This document shows, one piece after another, positions 51,438-63,243 of a stretch of 64,000 nucleotides of DNA. The stretch comes from Buchnera aphidicola (Diuraphis noxia). Its GTDB lineage: Bacteria; Pseudomonadota; Gammaproteobacteria; Enterobacterales; Enterobacteriaceae. A model generated the notes under the pieces. The model saw only the letters and a program-made list of their open reading frames with translations. It did not search any database and was not told the origin of the DNA. Position 1 is the stretch's first letter; each line of letters opens with the position of its first letter. A program made the position numbers and the translations under genes. The stretch is from positions 186,001 through 250,000 of the forward strand of contig NZ_CP013259.1 in NCBI RefSeq assembly GCF_001700895.1, written 5' to 3'.

Positions 51438-52573
51438 TTCACCTCTTTAGGAAAATCTTGTGATCTTCTTAATCTAATTTCGAAGTCTATTCTTAATAAA
51501 AAAAAAATAGCTATTGAATGAATAATTAAACTTGAGCCACCATAACTAATTAGTGGCAAAGTTAATCCTTTAGTAGGTAATATACCAGTTACTGCGCCAA
51601 CGTTAATTAATGTTTGAAATCCAATCCAAATTCCAATAGAGCAGGCTAAGAATCCTGAAAATATTTGTTTTTTTTCTAATGCTTTTTTTCCAATATACAT
51701 AGCACGAAAAGAAATGATAAAAATCATTAAAAGTATAAAAAAAGCACCAATATAACCTAATTCTTCCCCGATAATAGAAAATACAAAATCACTATGTGCG
51801 TCAGGTAAGTAATCTAATTTTTGTATCGAATTTCCTAATCCTTGACCGAAAAAATTACCTCTTCCTAATGCCATTAAAGATTGTGTTAATTGATAGCCAT
51901 TGCCAAAAGGATCTTTCCACGGATCCCAAAAAGATGATATTCTTCTCATGCGATAAGGTTCTACTAGGATTAATAAAAAAACCGTTATTGTACTGATAAG
52001 TGTAATTATTAAAAATTGTCTTATTTTAGCACCAGAAAGAAATAAAATTGACAAACTAGTAAAAAAAATAACAATAACACTTCCCAAATCAGGTTCAGCC
52101 AGCAATAAAGCAGACTCGATTATAATGATGCTGATAGGTTTGAAAAACCCCCAAAAATTATTGCATACTTCTTTTTGTTTACGTGATAAATAACTAGATA
52201 TATAACAAAAAGATGAAATCTTACATATTTCTGAAGGTTGTATGTGCACAAACCCTATTTTTATCCATCTATAAGATCCACGTGTTGAATGACCTATTAA
52301 CAGTACAAATATAAGTAATAGAATTGAAATAATTAACATTAATTTACTTTTTTTTTTCCAAAAAATAATTGGTGTACGTAAAAAAATAAAAGATAAAGCA
52401 AAGATTAAAAAGAAATAAAATATTTCTCTTTTTACAAAAAAAAATGGATCTTGGTATAAATTTTGACCTATAGGAATAGATGTCGAGAGAACCATAATCA
52501 ATCCGATTACAGATAAACTTAAACTTAACCAAACTAATACACGATCATATAATATGATATATGAGTTTTTCAT
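51434..52573 (-). CDS. ftsW: Lipid II polymerase / cell division protein FtsW
   Basis: SEDS-family peptidoglycan polymerase with about ten membrane helices, acting with FtsI at the septum. Family marks are [32 protein letters not shown]-type region with [37 protein letters not shown] and the C-terminal [16 protein letters not shown]. Length is 379 aa (E. coli 414), the N-terminal cytoplasmic part being shorter. A sense A10 run near 52357-52348 (WKKKSK) is in frame. Confidence 0.97.
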   Translation of the reverse strand: MKNSYIILYDRVLVWLSLSLSVIGLIMVLSTSIPIGQNLYQDPFFFVKREIFYFFLIFALSFIFLRTPIIFWKKKSKLMLIISILLLIFVLLIGHSTRGSYRWIKIGFVHIQPSEICKISSFCYISSYLSRKQKEVCNNFWGFFKPISIIIIESALLLAEPDLGSVIVIFFTSLSILFLSGAKIRQFLIITLISTITVFLLILVEPYRMRRISSFWDPWKDPFGNGYQLTQSLMALGRGNFFGQGLGNSIQKLDYLPDAHSDFVFSIIGEELGYIGAFFILLMIFIISFRAMYIGKKALEKKQIFSGFLACSIGIWIGFQTLINVGAVTGILPTKGLTLPLISYGGSSLIIHSIAIFFLLRIDFEIRLRRSQDFPKEVK

Positions 52574-52614
52574 ATTGAATTTTTTATATATATTTTTAAA
52601 TTATTTGGGTATTT

Positions 52615-53940
52615 TCAAGAAGCTATATCTTTTGTTATTTTCATAAAAATATTACCTCTTTCTTCAAAGCTAGAAAATTGATCTAAACTACTACAACCAG
52701 GAGATAAAAGTACTGTATCACCTGATATTGCTTCTTTTATAATTAATTTCATTGCCTGTTGTAAAGTATCGAAGTAAATAGATTTTTTTTTACATATTTG
52801 TGAAATATTTTTTCCATCTTTTCCAAAGCAGTAAATTTTTATTTTAAATTTTTCAAAATCATCTTTTAGTATATTAAAATTTGCAGATTTGCTATCTCCA
52901 CCTAACAATAATCTGATTGTTCCAGAAGTATTTAAGGAATTTAAAGCAACTTTTGTACTATTTACATTTGTAGATTTAGAATCGTTTATCCAATCTATTC
53001 CCTTTTTTCTATGTATAATTTGAAGTCTATGAGGTAAACTAGAGAATTTTTGCAATGTAGTTATTATACAATGTCTAGGACATTTTATAGAGTCAGAAAT
53101 AGCTAGAGCAACTAATGCGTTCTGATGATTATGAGCACCCCATAATAATGTTTGACTAATATCTAGTATTTTTTTATTTTTACGAGATAATATAACATTT
53201 TTATGGTTATAATGAACTTGATAATCACTGTTTTGAGTACCAAAAGTAATATATTTTTTAGATTTATTGGTCTGAATAACATCATGTAATTTATTTTTTA
53301 CATTGACAATGCAAATTTCTGCTCTTTGGTAAAGAGATAATTTAATTTTTTTATATTGTTTAAAACCTTCTGGATATCGATTAATATGGTCTTCACTGAT
53401 ATTTAGCACTACTGCAATTTTAGATTTTAAAGTAAATGTATTTTCTAATTGAAAACTAGATAATTCTAATATGTAAAAATCTACTTTTTGATTGAGCATA
53501 TTCAAAATAGGAACGCCTATATTTCCACCTAAACATACTTTGTAACCTGATTTTTTTGCAATTTTTTCAACCATTGTAGCCACAGTACTTTTTCCATTAG
53601 TACCTGTGATTGAAATAATAGGAAAAATGGCTTCTCTTGAAAAAAGTTCTATATCACTAATAATCTCAATTCCTAATGAACGAGCATGTATTAAAATAGG
53701 TTTAAATGAAGAAATTCCTGGACTAATAACAATTATATCTGCTTCTAGAATCCATTTATTGTTTAAGTTTCCTAGAAAAAATGGAATGTTTTTAGGGATT
53801 TTTTTTAAAAACACAGGATTTTTAGATTCATCAATTATTTTTGGTATTACACCTTTTTTTAAAAAAAAATGAATACATGATATTCCTGTTAATCCAATAC
53901 CTAAAATTAATATTTTTTTCCCAAAGTAATTGTATTTCAT
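52615..53940 (-). CDS. murD: UDP-N-acetylmuramoylalanine--D-glutamate ligase
   Basis: Adds D-Glu to UDP-MurNAc-Ala. The N-terminal Rossmann motif is ILILGIGLTGISCIHFFL, the ATP loop SITGTNGKSTVATMVEK, and further marks are GGNIGVPIL, LELSSFQLE and WINDSKSTNVNST. ATG 53940 overlaps the mraY stop by one base (TAATG), and [14 protein letters not shown] fits the family start; the open frame upstream to 53997 lies inside mraY and is rejected. Length is 441 aa (E. coli 438). Confidence 0.97.
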   Translation of the reverse strand: MKYNYFGKKILILGIGLTGISCIHFFLKKGVIPKIIDESKNPVFLKKIPKNIPFFLGNLNNKWILEADIIVISPGISSFKPILIHARSLGIEIISDIELFSREAIFPIISITGTNGKSTVATMVEKIAKKSGYKVCLGGNIGVPILNMLNQKVDFYILELSSFQLENTFTLKSKIAVVLNISEDHINRYPEGFKQYKKIKLSLYQRAEICIVNVKNKLHDVIQTNKSKKYITFGTQNSDYQVHYNHKNVILSRKNKKILDISQTLLWGAHNHQNALVALAISDSIKCPRHCIITTLQKFSSLPHRLQIIHRKKGIDWINDSKSTNVNSTKVALNSLNTSGTIRLLLGGDSKSANFNILKDDFEKFKIKIYCFGKDGKNISQICKKKSIYFDTLQQAMKLIIKEAISGDTVLLSPGCSSLDQFSSFEERGNIFMKITKDIAS

Positions 53941-55010
53941 TAACACACCTTGAGTGAAATAAGACTTATTAAAAGTAATATTAATGAAATAATCCAAAAT
54001 CTTACGATTATTGTAGGTTCTAATATTCCTTTCAGTTCATAATGATGATGAATTGGTGCCATTTTAAAGATTCTTTTTCGTCTGATTTTAAATGATATAA
54101 CTTGTAAAATAACAGATATAGTTTCGAAAATAAATACTCCACCCATTATTATTAATAATAATTCTTGATGCAATAAAATTGCAATTATTCCTAACGATCC
54201 TCCTAATGATAAAGATCCAACATCGCCCATAAATATTTTAGCAGGATAGTTATTGAACCATAAAAAACCTAATCCTGATCCAATAATAGCTGTACATAAT
54301 ATAGATAATTCGCCTGCATTTTTTATATAAGACACATTTAAATACTCAGAATTTTTTATATCTAGACTAAGTAACGATATTAATGTAAAACCACATGACA
54401 AAAAAATAACGGGCATAATTGCCAAACCATCTAATCCATCTGTTAAATTAACTGCATTACTAGTACCAACAATTATAAAATAAGATAATAATATGTATAG
54501 ATAATTAATTTGAATATTTTTTTTACAAAATGGAATATTTAATTCAGTAAAAAAAAGAGTTTTATTATTAATATATATTATATATATTATTCCTAATGCG
54601 AGAATAGATAATAAAAAATATTTACATAAAACTGTTAATCCTTGAGAATTTTGATATTTTAACTTTTTATAGTCATCTACAAAACCAATAAAACCATAGC
54701 CTAATAAAATACTAACCACATACCAAATGTAATTATTAGATAAATCACAGTATAAAAGAACTGAAAACATTATAGAAAAAATAATAAATAAACCACCCAT
54801 AGTTGGAACTTTATTTTTTAAGTAATGAGTTTTTGGACCATTGTGTCTTATTGTTTGATATGTTTGTATTTTTTTAAAAAAATATATAAAAATAGGTCCA
54901 ATATACAAATTGATAAAAAAAGACGTCAACAAACTAAATATTGCACGATATGAAATATATGAAATAGTGTAAAAATAAACATTGAAGTATTTATACAACA
55001 AAATTAACAT
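53940..55010 (-). CDS. mraY: Phospho-N-acetylmuramoyl-pentapeptide transferase MraY
   Basis: Integral membrane enzyme that makes lipid I from UDP-MurNAc-pentapeptide and undecaprenyl phosphate. About ten membrane helices; the catalytic and Mg-binding motifs are [23 protein letters not shown] and [13 protein letters not shown], and the [11 protein letters not shown] loop is intact. Length is 356 aa (E. coli 360). Its start lies 20 bp inside the end of murF, and its stop overlaps the murD start. Confidence 0.98.
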   Translation of the reverse strand: MLILLYKYFNVYFYTISYISYRAIFSLLTSFFINLYIGPIFIYFFKKIQTYQTIRHNGPKTHYLKNKVPTMGGLFIIFSIMFSVLLYCDLSNNYIWYVVSILLGYGFIGFVDDYKKLKYQNSQGLTVLCKYFLLSILALGIIYIIYINNKTLFFTELNIPFCKKNIQINYLYILLSYFIIVGTSNAVNLTDGLDGLAIMPVIFLSCGFTLISLLSLDIKNSEYLNVSYIKNAGELSILCTAIIGSGLGFLWFNNYPAKIFMGDVGSLSLGGSLGIIAILLHQELLLIIMGGVFIFETISVILQVISFKIRRKRIFKMAPIHHHYELKGILEPTIIVRFWIISLILLLISLISLKVC

Positions 55011-56369
55011 GTTTTTTACTCTCTTTAATGAGATATTCTACTACTTTTTCCATTCTTGTATTACGTGAACCTTTAATTAAAATTGTAATTTTATTTTTAT
55101 TAAAAAATATTTTTTTTAAATATTTATTTAATTGTCTATGATCAAGGAAATGTTTTCCATTATTAGATATTTTACTGATTTCATAACTTATTTGTCCAAT
55201 CGTAAGGATTTCATCTATTTTATATAAATTTACAGTATTTCCTATTATTTTATGGTATAAAACACTTTTTTTCCCTAATTCTGACATATCACCGGAAACT
55301 AATATTTTATATCCTGGCATTTTATCTAATACCTGAATAGCTGAAATCATAGATGAAACATTAGAATTATAAGTATCGTTAATCAAAATTTTATGCGGTT
55401 TTAATTCAATGAGTTCTAATCTTCCAGATAAAATTGGAGTGGCTAATAATCCATTTTTTATTTTTTTTAAGGGTATTTTCAAAGAAAAAGATAAAGCGGT
55501 TGCTGCTAATACGTTAGATATATTTTGATATCCTAAAAATGGTAATGAAATATTTATTTTTCCCGACGGGGTATGTATTGTAAAAGATGTACCATGTATG
55601 TGAATTTTAATGTCACTAGAAAAAATATCGCTCGATTTTTTTTTTTAATAGAAAAATATATGATATCTTTTTGAGATATATTTTTTTTCCATTGTGAAAG
55701 ATGATGACTATCTAAGTTGATAATAATTATACCATTAGACTTAAGACCAGAAAATATTTCCGATTTTGCCTTGGAGACTCCTAAAAGTGATTTAAAACCT
55801 TCTAAATGAGCATAGTAAATATTGTTTATTAATACGACTTCTGGTCGACTAATTTTACTACTATAAAAAATTTCACCTGGTTGATTTGCACCCAATTCAA
55901 TGACACCATATTTATGTTTTTTTGTAAGTTGTAGTAAAGTGATCGGAACACCGATGTGATTATTAAAATTACCAATAGTAGATATTGTATTGCCATCTTG
56001 TTTTAGTATAGATGATGTCATTTCTTTTACAGAACTTTTACCACAAGAACCTGTAATCGCTAATATTTTTGCATTAGTTGATTGTCTAATCCAAGAAGCA
56101 ATATCACCTAATGCAATAGATGTATTTTTTACAATAATATAAGAAATACAACATTTGATGTTTTTTTGCATTATAATAGCCGCACATCCTTTGATGATAG
56201 CATTTTCTATAAAGTTATGCGCATCAAACTTTTTACCTATTAATACAATAAACAGACAGCCTGGAACAACCTGTTTAGTATCAATAACGATTTTATTTAT
56301 TACTAAATTTGATCCATATAACTTTCCATTAGTAATTTTAGCTATTTTTTTCAAGGATAGAGAAATCAT
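54991..56369 (-). CDS. murF: UDP-MurNAc-tripeptide--D-alanyl-D-alanine ligase, frameshifted at an A11 run
   Basis: Adds D-Ala-D-Ala to complete the pentapeptide. The first frame from 56369 covers the N-terminal and ATP domains ([47 protein letters not shown]) and then goes out of frame after FSIKKK. One extra A in the A11 run 55646-55636 restores [16 protein letters not shown], then [11 protein letters not shown] and [16 protein letters not shown], into the frame with [13 protein letters not shown] and [12 protein letters not shown]. Restored length is 459 aa (E. coli 452). The fragment ending at 55554 carries a 20-residue nonsense tail. It starts one base after the murE stop. Confidence 0.93.
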
Positions 56370-56370
56370 T

Positions 56371-57861
56371 TTATTTTTCCAATAAATTTAAAACTACTTT
56401 TTTATCTGAATAATTAATATGTTTATTTTGAATAATTTGTTTGTCTTCATGACCTTTTCCTGCTAAAAAAATTATATGATCATCTTGTGATTGATGAAAC
56501 GCATAAGATATTGCTTGTTTTCTATTTGGAATAATGAAAATTTTTTTTGGGTTTTTACAACCATTTAAAATATCATTAATAATATTTTCTTCTTTTTCAT
56601 TTCTTGGGTTGTCATTAGTAATAATGACTTTATTTGCTATTTTTTCGGCGATAGAACCCATTAGAGGACGTTTTTTTTTATCTCTATTTCCACCACATCC
56701 AAATATACACCATATATAAGATTGATTATAATGTAAACGAATTGAATTCAGTGCTTTTTTTAATGCATCTGGAGTATGTGCATAATCAATAATGAAAACG
56801 AGTTTGTTGTTATGAAACACAGTCTCCATTCGACCATTTATAGGCTGTATTTTATATGATGTATTTATAAGATCATATATCTTATAACCTAATTCTAAAA
56901 GACAAGCTAATGATAATAATAAGTTTATAGCATTAAAGTCTCCTATTAAGTAGGATTTTATATTACCTGAACCCCAACTAGATTCAAAAGTGATATTAGT
57001 GCCATTTTTATCATATTGAAGATGAGTAGCATTAATCCATTTGGTTGCATATTTTTTTTGTGTACTATCTTTAATAGTAACTGCTATCGTATAGACATTA
57101 AATAATCTTCTTAGCCAAATTTGTCCACATTTATCATTTGCATTTAATATTACTTTTTTTATTTTATGTTTAGAAAAAAATGACCATTTAGCTGATTTAT
57201 AATTTTCCATGTTTCCATGAAAATCTAAATGATCTTGACTGATATTTGTCAATATTCCAATATGAAAAGGAATCTCTTTAACTCGATTTTGTACTAAACC
57301 GTGTGATGATACTTCCATAGTCACTAATTTAGTTTTTTTTTCTACTGCCATATATAAAAATGATTGTATGTAAATAGCTTCAGGTGTAGTATTTTTTGTT
57401 ACATGTAAAGATTTTAAAAAACCATTTCCTAAAGTTCCCATAGTTGCTATTTTTGTCCCTAAAATTTCACTCCATTGATTAATTAATTGTGTTACTGTTG
57501 TTTTTCCATTAGTGCCAGTTATTCCGATGATTTTTATTTTTTTTCCTGGTGCTTTGTAAAAACGACTTGCTAATGTTGAAATATTTTTAGAAAGTTTAAA
57601 AAAATAAATAATAGGAATACAATGAATATATTTACATATTCCATGATCTACTTTTTTTTGTGTTTCGTATAGAATAGCTGCTACTTTCTTATGAATTGCA
57701 TCATAAATAAAACTTCGTCCATCTCTTTTTGTTCCTAATATAGCAATAAATAAACTTCCTTCAATTAAAGTTCTACTGTCTGTTGTTAAAGATAAAACAT
57801 TTCTATTCGGTACATCTTTTATCCAAGGTGATAATAAATATTTTAGTGAAATATTGTGCAT
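56371..57861 (-). CDS. murE: UDP-MurNAc-L-Ala-D-Glu--meso-diaminopimelate ligase
   Basis: Adds meso-DAP to the precursor. ATP loop GITGTNGKTTVTQLINQW, EVSSHGLVQNRVKEI, and the DAP-specificity motif DNPRNE (ITNDNPRNEKEE) near residue 413, so the peptidoglycan is of the DAP type. Length is 496 aa (E. coli 495). It begins 12 bp after the ftsI stop. A short A9 run in GNRDKKKRP is in frame. Confidence 0.98.
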   Translation of the reverse strand: MHNISLKYLLSPWIKDVPNRNVLSLTTDSRTLIEGSLFIAILGTKRDGRSFIYDAIHKKVAAILYETQKKVDHGICKYIHCIPIIYFFKLSKNISTLASRFYKAPGKKIKIIGITGTNGKTTVTQLINQWSEILGTKIATMGTLGNGFLKSLHVTKNTTPEAIYIQSFLYMAVEKKTKLVTMEVSSHGLVQNRVKEIPFHIGILTNISQDHLDFHGNMENYKSAKWSFFSKHKIKKVILNANDKCGQIWLRRLFNVYTIAVTIKDSTQKKYATKWINATHLQYDKNGTNITFESSWGSGNIKSYLIGDFNAINLLLSLACLLELGYKIYDLINTSYKIQPINGRMETVFHNNKLVFIIDYAHTPDALKKALNSIRLHYNQSYIWCIFGCGGNRDKKKRPLMGSIAEKIANKVIITNDNPRNEKEENIINDILNGCKNPKKIFIIPNRKQAISYAFHQSQDDHIIFLAGKGHEDKQIIQNKHINYSDKKVVLNLLEK

Positions 57862-57872
57862 TTAAACCTTTT

Positions 57873-59600
57873 TTATGCGTTATCTTGTTTGATATTCATT
57901 TTTTTTAATATTAATTGCATTATACTACTAAAAACTGGAGCAGAAATTGCACCTCCATAATATTCTTTGCCTTTAGGATTATCAATAACTACTATTAATG
58001 AAAATTTTGGATTACTAGCTGGTGCTATTCCTGCAGTATAAGCAACATATTGATTGATATAAGTTCCATGTATGCCAACTTTTTTTACAGTACCTGTTTT
58101 AATTGCTACACGATATCCTTTTACAGCTGCTTTTATACCTCCACCTCCTGTTTTAGCGACGCTTTCCATCATATGGATTACGTTTTTTACATATTTTTTA
58201 GGGAAAACTCGTATTCCTCTGACGGGTGTATCAATTTTTATAATCGAAAGAGGACGATAAATTCCATAACTTCCAATTGTTGCATATAATCGTGCTAATT
58301 GAAGAGGAGTTACCATTAATCCATATCCGAATGAGAAAGTCGCTTTTTCTAAATTAGACCAGTTTTTTTTTCTTGGGAAAAAACCATTTTGTTCTCCAAT
58401 CAAACCTAATTGAGTAGGTTTTCCTAATCCAAACTTCATATAAGTCTCAACTAATTGTTTGGTCGGAATAGATAATGCAATTCTTGATACACCTACATTA
58501 CTTGATTTTTGTAATATTCCTGTTATAGATAGTTGATTGTAATATGACACATCTTTTATTTTATGTTTTTTTATTAAATATGGTTTTGTATTAATTACTG
58601 AGTTTGTTTGAATTATTCCTAACTTTAAGGCTTCCATTATGACGATTGGTTTTACTGTAGAACCAGGTTCAAACATATCTGTAATAGCTCTATTACGAAT
58701 ATTTTTTGCAAGAACATGCAGCATATTATTTGGATTATATGCAGGGCTATTTGCCATTGAGAGAATTTCTCCAGTTTCAATGTCAATTAAAACAGCAGTT
58801 CCTGAATCAGCTTTATTATTTTTAACAGCTTGATCTAATTCATTATATACAATAGTTTGTAATCTTTTGTCTATACTCAAAGTTAAATTATTAGATACAG
58901 ATTTATCAACTAAAGATGTTTGTTCAATAATTTGTCCTTTTTTATCTTTTCTAATCGTTCTTTTTCCTGGTTTTCCTATCAATAATTTATTAAAACTTTT
59001 TTCAATCCCTTCAATACCTTCACCATCTATATTAGTCAATCCTATTAATTGAGCAGCTATTTTCCCAGAAGTATAATATCTTTTTGATTCTTCTTGTAAG
59101 AAAATCCCAGACAGTTGTAATTGTTTAATATAATTTCCAATTTCTGGAGAAATTTGTCGAGCTAGATAAATAAATTTTGATTTTTTATTTTTATTAATGT
59201 TATAAATAATGTTTTTTAAAGGAATCGAAATAGCTTCTGATAACGCTTTCCAACGTAAATCATTTGTAATATTTTTTTGATTGTTTAATATTACTGTAGG
59301 ATTAGCACATACAGCATTAACTAATACAGTAACAGCCAATGGATATCCTAATCGATCGTGTATAATTCCTCTTGTACTAAGTAGAGATTCTATTCTTAAA
59401 GTTCGCCGATCTCCTTCATTTATTAGTTCTTCTTTATGAATAATTTGTAAAAAAAATATACGTAATGTTAAAATTATAAAAGATAAGAAAATAAAACTAC
59501 ATAATATAAAAAAACGGCAATTTATATACACACTTTTTTTAAATTTTTTTTCTTTAGAAAAATTAATATTTTTTTTGTTATACATTTTTTTAGAGAACAT
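57873..59600 (-). CDS. ftsI: Septal transpeptidase FtsI (PBP3)
   Basis: Cross-links septal peptidoglycan with FtsW. One N-terminal membrane helix ([20 protein letters not shown]), a pedestal region, and the transpeptidase domain with [15 protein letters not shown] (SxxK), [12 protein letters not shown] (SxN) and AIKTGTVKK (KTG). Length is 575 aa (E. coli 588). The C-terminal processing tail of E. coli PBP3 is shortened. Lies downstream of ftsL with about 74 bp from the restored ftsL stop. Confidence 0.97.
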   Translation of the reverse strand: MFSKKMYNKKNINFSKEKKFKKSVYINCRFFILCSFIFLSFIILTLRIFFLQIIHKEELINEGDRRTLRIESLLSTRGIIHDRLGYPLAVTVLVNAVCANPTVILNNQKNITNDLRWKALSEAISIPLKNIIYNINKNKKSKFIYLARQISPEIGNYIKQLQLSGIFLQEESKRYYTSGKIAAQLIGLTNIDGEGIEGIEKSFNKLLIGKPGKRTIRKDKKGQIIEQTSLVDKSVSNNLTLSIDKRLQTIVYNELDQAVKNNKADSGTAVLIDIETGEILSMANSPAYNPNNMLHVLAKNIRNRAITDMFEPGSTVKPIVIMEALKLGIIQTNSVINTKPYLIKKHKIKDVSYYNQLSITGILQKSSNVGVSRIALSIPTKQLVETYMKFGLGKPTQLGLIGEQNGFFPRKKNWSNLEKATFSFGYGLMVTPLQLARLYATIGSYGIYRPLSIIKIDTPVRGIRVFPKKYVKNVIHMMESVAKTGGGGIKAAVKGYRVAIKTGTVKKVGIHGTYINQYVAYTAGIAPASNPKFSLIVVIDNPKGKEYYGGAISAPVFSSIMQLILKKMNIKQDNA

Positions 59601-59674
59601 TGATTAATTTAAATTATCTGATTTAAACTATTGACTTGATACTTTTATGTATTTTAAAAGTTAATTGATAGAAA

Positions 59675-59928
59675 TTATTTTTTTGAGATATGAGATGAAA
59701 CAAATAAAGTATTTTTTTCAATGATTAAATTTCTCCATTCATTGTTTTTTTTTTTTTAATACGAAGAAGATTTTCTTCTTCTGAAATTAGTAAACGAGTT
59801 TTATAGACTGTAATAACAGTACAACTGGCAGATATTAAAATGGCTATCAATAAAATTAAGTGTATTTTCCAATTTGAAAGAAAATCATTTTTTATTATTT
59901 GAATTAGATCATAACGTTGAATTTTCAT
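59675..59928 (-). CDS. ftsL: Cell division protein FtsL, frameshifted at an A13 run
   Basis: Bitopic division protein that links FtsW/FtsI to upstream factors. The N-terminal 60 residues include a membrane helix (IHLILLIAILISASCTVITV) and the start of the coiled coil (TRLLISEEENLLRIKKKK). The present frame then ends in TMNGEI. With one extra A in the A13 run 59757-59745 it reads NNEWRNLIIEKNTLFVSSH, a gap-free match to E. coli IEWRNLILEENAL, ending at 59675. Even then the C-terminus is about 37 residues shorter than E. coli FtsL; further FtsL-like sequence may continue in a third frame after the A7 at 59684-59678. It starts 5 bp after rsmH. Confidence 0.85.
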
Positions 59929-59932
59929 TGTT

Positions 59933-60868
59933 TTATTTTTTTTCTGCAGTACGGAGTATTGCGCTCCTTGATCTTGGGTTTTTCTTTATTTCATTCTGAG
60001 TAGGTAAAATACGATGAATAATTTTTAATTTAGATGTTTTTAATTTATTTAATTGTACTTCTGTAATTGGCATTCCATATGGAACGCTGGCTTTTCTACT
60101 GTTTTTTATCATAAATTGTTTTACAATTCTATCTTCTAGAGAATGAAAACTAATAATGGAAATACGTCCTCCTGGTATTAGTATTTTTAAGGTATTGTTT
60201 AAAGCTTTTTTAATTTCCTCTAGTTCCTCATTAATATAAATTCTAATAGCTTGAAAAGTTCTTTTTGCTGGATGTTTAAATTTGTTTTTTATAGGTATTG
60301 CATTTTTGATAATATCAACTAATTCTTTAGTAGTTGTTATTTTTTTTTGGCGATTTTTATTTTTAATAGCATAAGCTATTCTTTTTGAAAAAATTTCTTC
60401 TCCAAAATTTTTTAATATATAAGAGATAGTATGAACATCACTCTTAAATAACCAGTCTGATGCAGAAATCCCACAATTAGGATTCATGCGCATGTCTAAA
60501 GGACCATCTTGTTTAAATGAAAAACCTCTTTTATAATCATCAATTTGTAATGAAGAAAGACCTAAATCAAAAATTATTCCATTCACTTTTCCTATTATTT
60601 TTTTATTTTCAGCATAATTTAATAAATTAGAAAATTTTTCATGAATTATATGAAAACGAGAATCTTGAATATTTTCCCCTATAGCTATAGCACTAGGATC
60701 TTTATCAAACGAATATAGCGTGCCATTTTTCCCTAAATATTTCAAAATTTCTTTTGAATGCCCACCAGAACCAAATGTGCTATCAATATAGATGCCATTT
60801 TTTTTTATTTTCAAAGATTGTATTAATTCTTTTTTCATTACTGGAATATGTTTAAGTATGTCATTCAT
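59933..60868 (-). CDS. rsmH: 16S rRNA m4C1402 methyltransferase RsmH (MraW)
   Basis: Methylates N4 of C1402 in the ribosomal P site using SAM. Marks are [13 protein letters not shown], the SAM loop [43 protein letters not shown] and the C-terminal [14 protein letters not shown]. Length is 311 aa (E. coli 313). It is the first gene of the remaining division and wall cluster; mraZ, which precedes it in E. coli, is absent. Confidence 0.98.
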   Translation of the reverse strand: MNDILKHIPVMKKELIQSLKIKKNGIYIDSTFGSGGHSKEILKYLGKNGTLYSFDKDPSAIAIGENIQDSRFHIIHEKFSNLLNYAENKKIIGKVNGIIFDLGLSSLQIDDYKRGFSFKQDGPLDMRMNPNCGISASDWLFKSDVHTISYILKNFGEEIFSKRIAYAIKNKNRQKKITTTKELVDIIKNAIPIKNKFKHPAKRTFQAIRIYINEELEEIKKALNNTLKILIPGGRISIISFHSLEDRIVKQFMIKNSRKASVPYGMPITEVQLNKLKTSKLKIIHRILPTQNEIKKNPRSRSAILRTAEKK

Positions 60869-60999
60869 TTTAATTTTTATAGTAGTTTATTATTTATACA
60901 CGGTCACTAAATTTAAATGACCATGTTTAACAAAATTGATTTAATTTATAAAATTAAACTTAAAAAATTTAAAAAAATAAATATTTTTTGCATATACAT

Positions 61000-61034
61000 A
61001 TAAAAAAATAATAAAATCACATATTATTTTTTAT
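61000..61034 (-). terminator. Weak AT-only hairpin after ilvH
   Basis: ATAAAAAAATAATA and TATTATTTTTTAT nearly complement each other just after the ilvH stop at 61046. It contains only A and T in the stem and may be chance; it is the only terminator candidate for ilvIH. Confidence 0.3.
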
Positions 61035-61045
61035 AAAACAGCAAC

Positions 61046-61525
61046 TTATCCTCGTGAAATACCTACTATGCCAGAACGACTTATTTCTATGATATCTGAT
61101 ATCTTTCTTATAACTTTTAAAAAAGAATTTAATTTTTTTGTTGTTCCAGATAATTGTAGTATATATGTTGTAGATGTCATATCTACAATTTGACCTCTAA
61201 ACACTTCAGTAGTATGTTTAATATCATCTCTCTTAGAAGAAGTATTAATCTGGACTTTAACTAACATAATTTCGCGTTCTATATGAGAAAATTGGTCAAT
61301 CTGAACAACTCTTAATACATCTATTAATTTATGCAGTTGTTTTTCGATTTGCTCAATATTTTTTTCATCTCCGATTGTTTGTATAGTCATTTTTGATAGA
61401 GTTGGATCTTCAGTTGGTGCAAGTGTTATCGTTTCTATGTTATATCCTCTTTGGGAAAAAAGCCCTATTACTCTTGACAGTGCACCTGATTCATTTTCTA
61501 ATAAAATAGACAAAATTCTGCGCAT
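61046..61525 (-). CDS. ilvH: Acetolactate synthase III, small regulatory subunit
   Basis: Activates IlvI and confers valine feedback. Two ACT-type domains: [33 protein letters not shown] at residues 1-33 (quoted as two neighbouring parts) and the C-terminal half ending [10 protein letters not shown]. Length is 159 aa (E. coli 163), started at ATG 61525 two bases after the ilvI stop, with GAGGAA inside the end of ilvI; the upstream start at 61555 is rejected because it overlaps ilvI and breaks the family start. Confidence 0.97.
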   Translation of the reverse strand: MRRILSILLENESGALSRVIGLFSQRGYNIETITLAPTEDPTLSKMTIQTIGDEKNIEQIEKQLHKLIDVLRVVQIDQFSHIEREIMLVKVQINTSSKRDDIKHTTEVFRGQIVDMTSTTYILQLSGTTKKLNSFLKVIRKISDIIEISRSGIVGISRG

Positions 61526-61527
61526 CT

Positions 61528-63243
61528 TTAAAATTCCTCTTTTTTCCTTAGCCACATGTCATTCATTCCACCACCTTGGATTTGCATAGGATAAACATGC
61601 TCAGAACTATCGATTTTAATATCAACGAAAACTAAATTTCCAGTAGATAGTTTTTGTAATGCCAGTATTAGTTTTTCTTTTAATTCTAGAGGTTGGCTAA
61701 TTTGAATTCCAATATGTCCATAAGATTCTACTAATTGTATAAAATTTGGTAGTGAATCCATATAAGAATGAGAATGTCGTCCACAATAAATCATATCTTG
61801 CCATTGTTTAACCATACCTAAAGAAGCATTATTCAGGTTAATAATTAATATAGCTAAATTATATTGTCGTGCTGTAGATAATTCTTGGATATTCATTTGA
61901 ATGCTGCCATCTCCAGTTATACAAATAACTGTGTCTTTAGGGAAACCTAATTTGACACCTAAAGCAGCAGGAAATCCAAATCCCATGGTACCTAATCCAC
62001 CTGAATTAATCCAGCGTCTAGGTTTATTAAAAGGATAATATAATGCAGTAAACATTTGATGTTGACCGACATCTGAAGTTATATAAGCATCACCTTTGGT
62101 GAGTTGAAAAAGAGTTTCGATAACTTTTTGAGGTTTAATTTTTTTGTTATTTTCATAGTATTTTAAACTATTAACTTTTTTCCATTTTTCAATACAGTTC
62201 CACCAATTTTTTAAACAAAAAATATGTTGTTCTGATTTTAATATTTTGAGCATTTGTTGTAAAACGTATTTCGCGTCTCCTACAATAGGTATATGCGCTG
62301 AAACAGTTTTAGAAATCGAAGTAGGATCAATATCAATATGTACAACAATAGCGTTAGGACAATATTTTTTTAAATTATTTGTTGTTCGATCATCGAATCT
62401 AACACCAATAGCAAAAATTACATCAGCATGATGCATTGCCATATTTGCTTCATAAGTACCATGCATACCCAACATAGCAATACTTTGAGGATGATTTCCT
62501 GGGAAGACACCTAATCCCATTAAAGAAGTAGTCACAGGACAATTTGTTTTTTCTGCAAATTCAAGTAATTCTTTATGACATTTGGAACTAATTACCCCCC
62601 CGCCAGCATAAATAACTGGTTGTTTAGCTTTGAGTAATCTATATAAAGCTTTTTGAATTTGTTTTTTATGCCCCTTAGTTGTGGGATTATATGATCTGAT
62701 ATTAACACTATCTGGCCATTTAAAAAAATATTTACTTTTTTTCTTTAAAATATCTTTTGGTAAATCAATAACGATTGGTCCCGGACGTCCACTTTCTGCT
62801 AACCAAAAAGCTTTTTTAAAAGTAATTGGTATATCTTCAGTTTTTTTAACTAAAAAACTATGTTTGACTATTGGACGAGAAACACCGATCATATCGCATT
62901 CTTGAAAAGCATCATAACCAATTAATAATGAAGCAACTTGACCTGATATTACCACCATAGGAATTGAGTCCATATATGCAGTAGCGATGCCAGTAATAGC
63001 ATTAGTTGCACCTGGTCCTGAAGTGACTAATACCACTCCTGTTTTACCAGTAGAACGGGCATATCCATCAGCCATATGAGTTGCTGCTTGTTCGTGTCTA
63101 ACTAGAATATGTTCAATTCCACCAATAGTTTTTAGAGCGTCATAAATATCTAGTACAGCTCCACCAGGATAACCAAATATATGTTGTATTCCTTGATTAA
63201 TTAATGATCTAACGACCATTTCGGCTCCTGACAATATTTCCAT
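61528..63243 (-). CDS. ilvI: Acetolactate synthase III, large catalytic subunit
   Basis: Thiamine diphosphate enzyme that forms acetolactate or acetohydroxybutyrate, the first common step of valine, leucine and isoleucine synthesis and a source of 2-oxoisovalerate for PanB. Catalytic Glu in [20 protein letters not shown]/ThDP segments [19 protein letters not shown] and [16 protein letters not shown]. Length is 571 aa (E. coli 574). GGAGG lies seven bases before the ATG, one of the best ribosome binding sites in the window. Confidence 0.98.
   Translation of the reverse strand: MEILSGAEMVVRSLINQGIQHIFGYPGGAVLDIYDALKTIGGIEHILVRHEQAATHMADGYARSTGKTGVVLVTSGPGATNAITGIATAYMDSIPMVVISGQVASLLIGYDAFQECDMIGVSRPIVKHSFLVKKTEDIPITFKKAFWLAESGRPGPIVIDLPKDILKKKSKYFFKWPDSVNIRSYNPTTKGHKKQIQKALYRLLKAKQPVIYAGGGVISSKCHKELLEFAEKTNCPVTTSLMGLGVFPGNHPQSIAMLGMHGTYEANMAMHHADVIFAIGVRFDDRTTNNLKKYCPNAIVVHIDIDPTSISKTVSAHIPIVGDAKYVLQQMLKILKSEQHIFCLKNWWNCIEKWKKVNSLKYYENNKKIKPQKVIETLFQLTKGDAYITSDVGQHQMFTALYYPFNKPRRWINSGGLGTMGFGFPAALGVKLGFPKDTVICITGDGSIQMNIQELSTARQYNLAILIINLNNASLGMVKQWQDMIYCGRHSHSYMDSLPNFIQLVESYGHIGIQISQPLELKEKLILALQKLSTGNLVFVDIKIDSSEHVYPMQIQGGGMNDMWLRKKEEF

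Noticed and set aside
52344..52532. 62-codon minus-strand ORF inside ftsW
   Set aside because: Out-of-frame reading of the ftsW membrane region; ftsW itself is intact.
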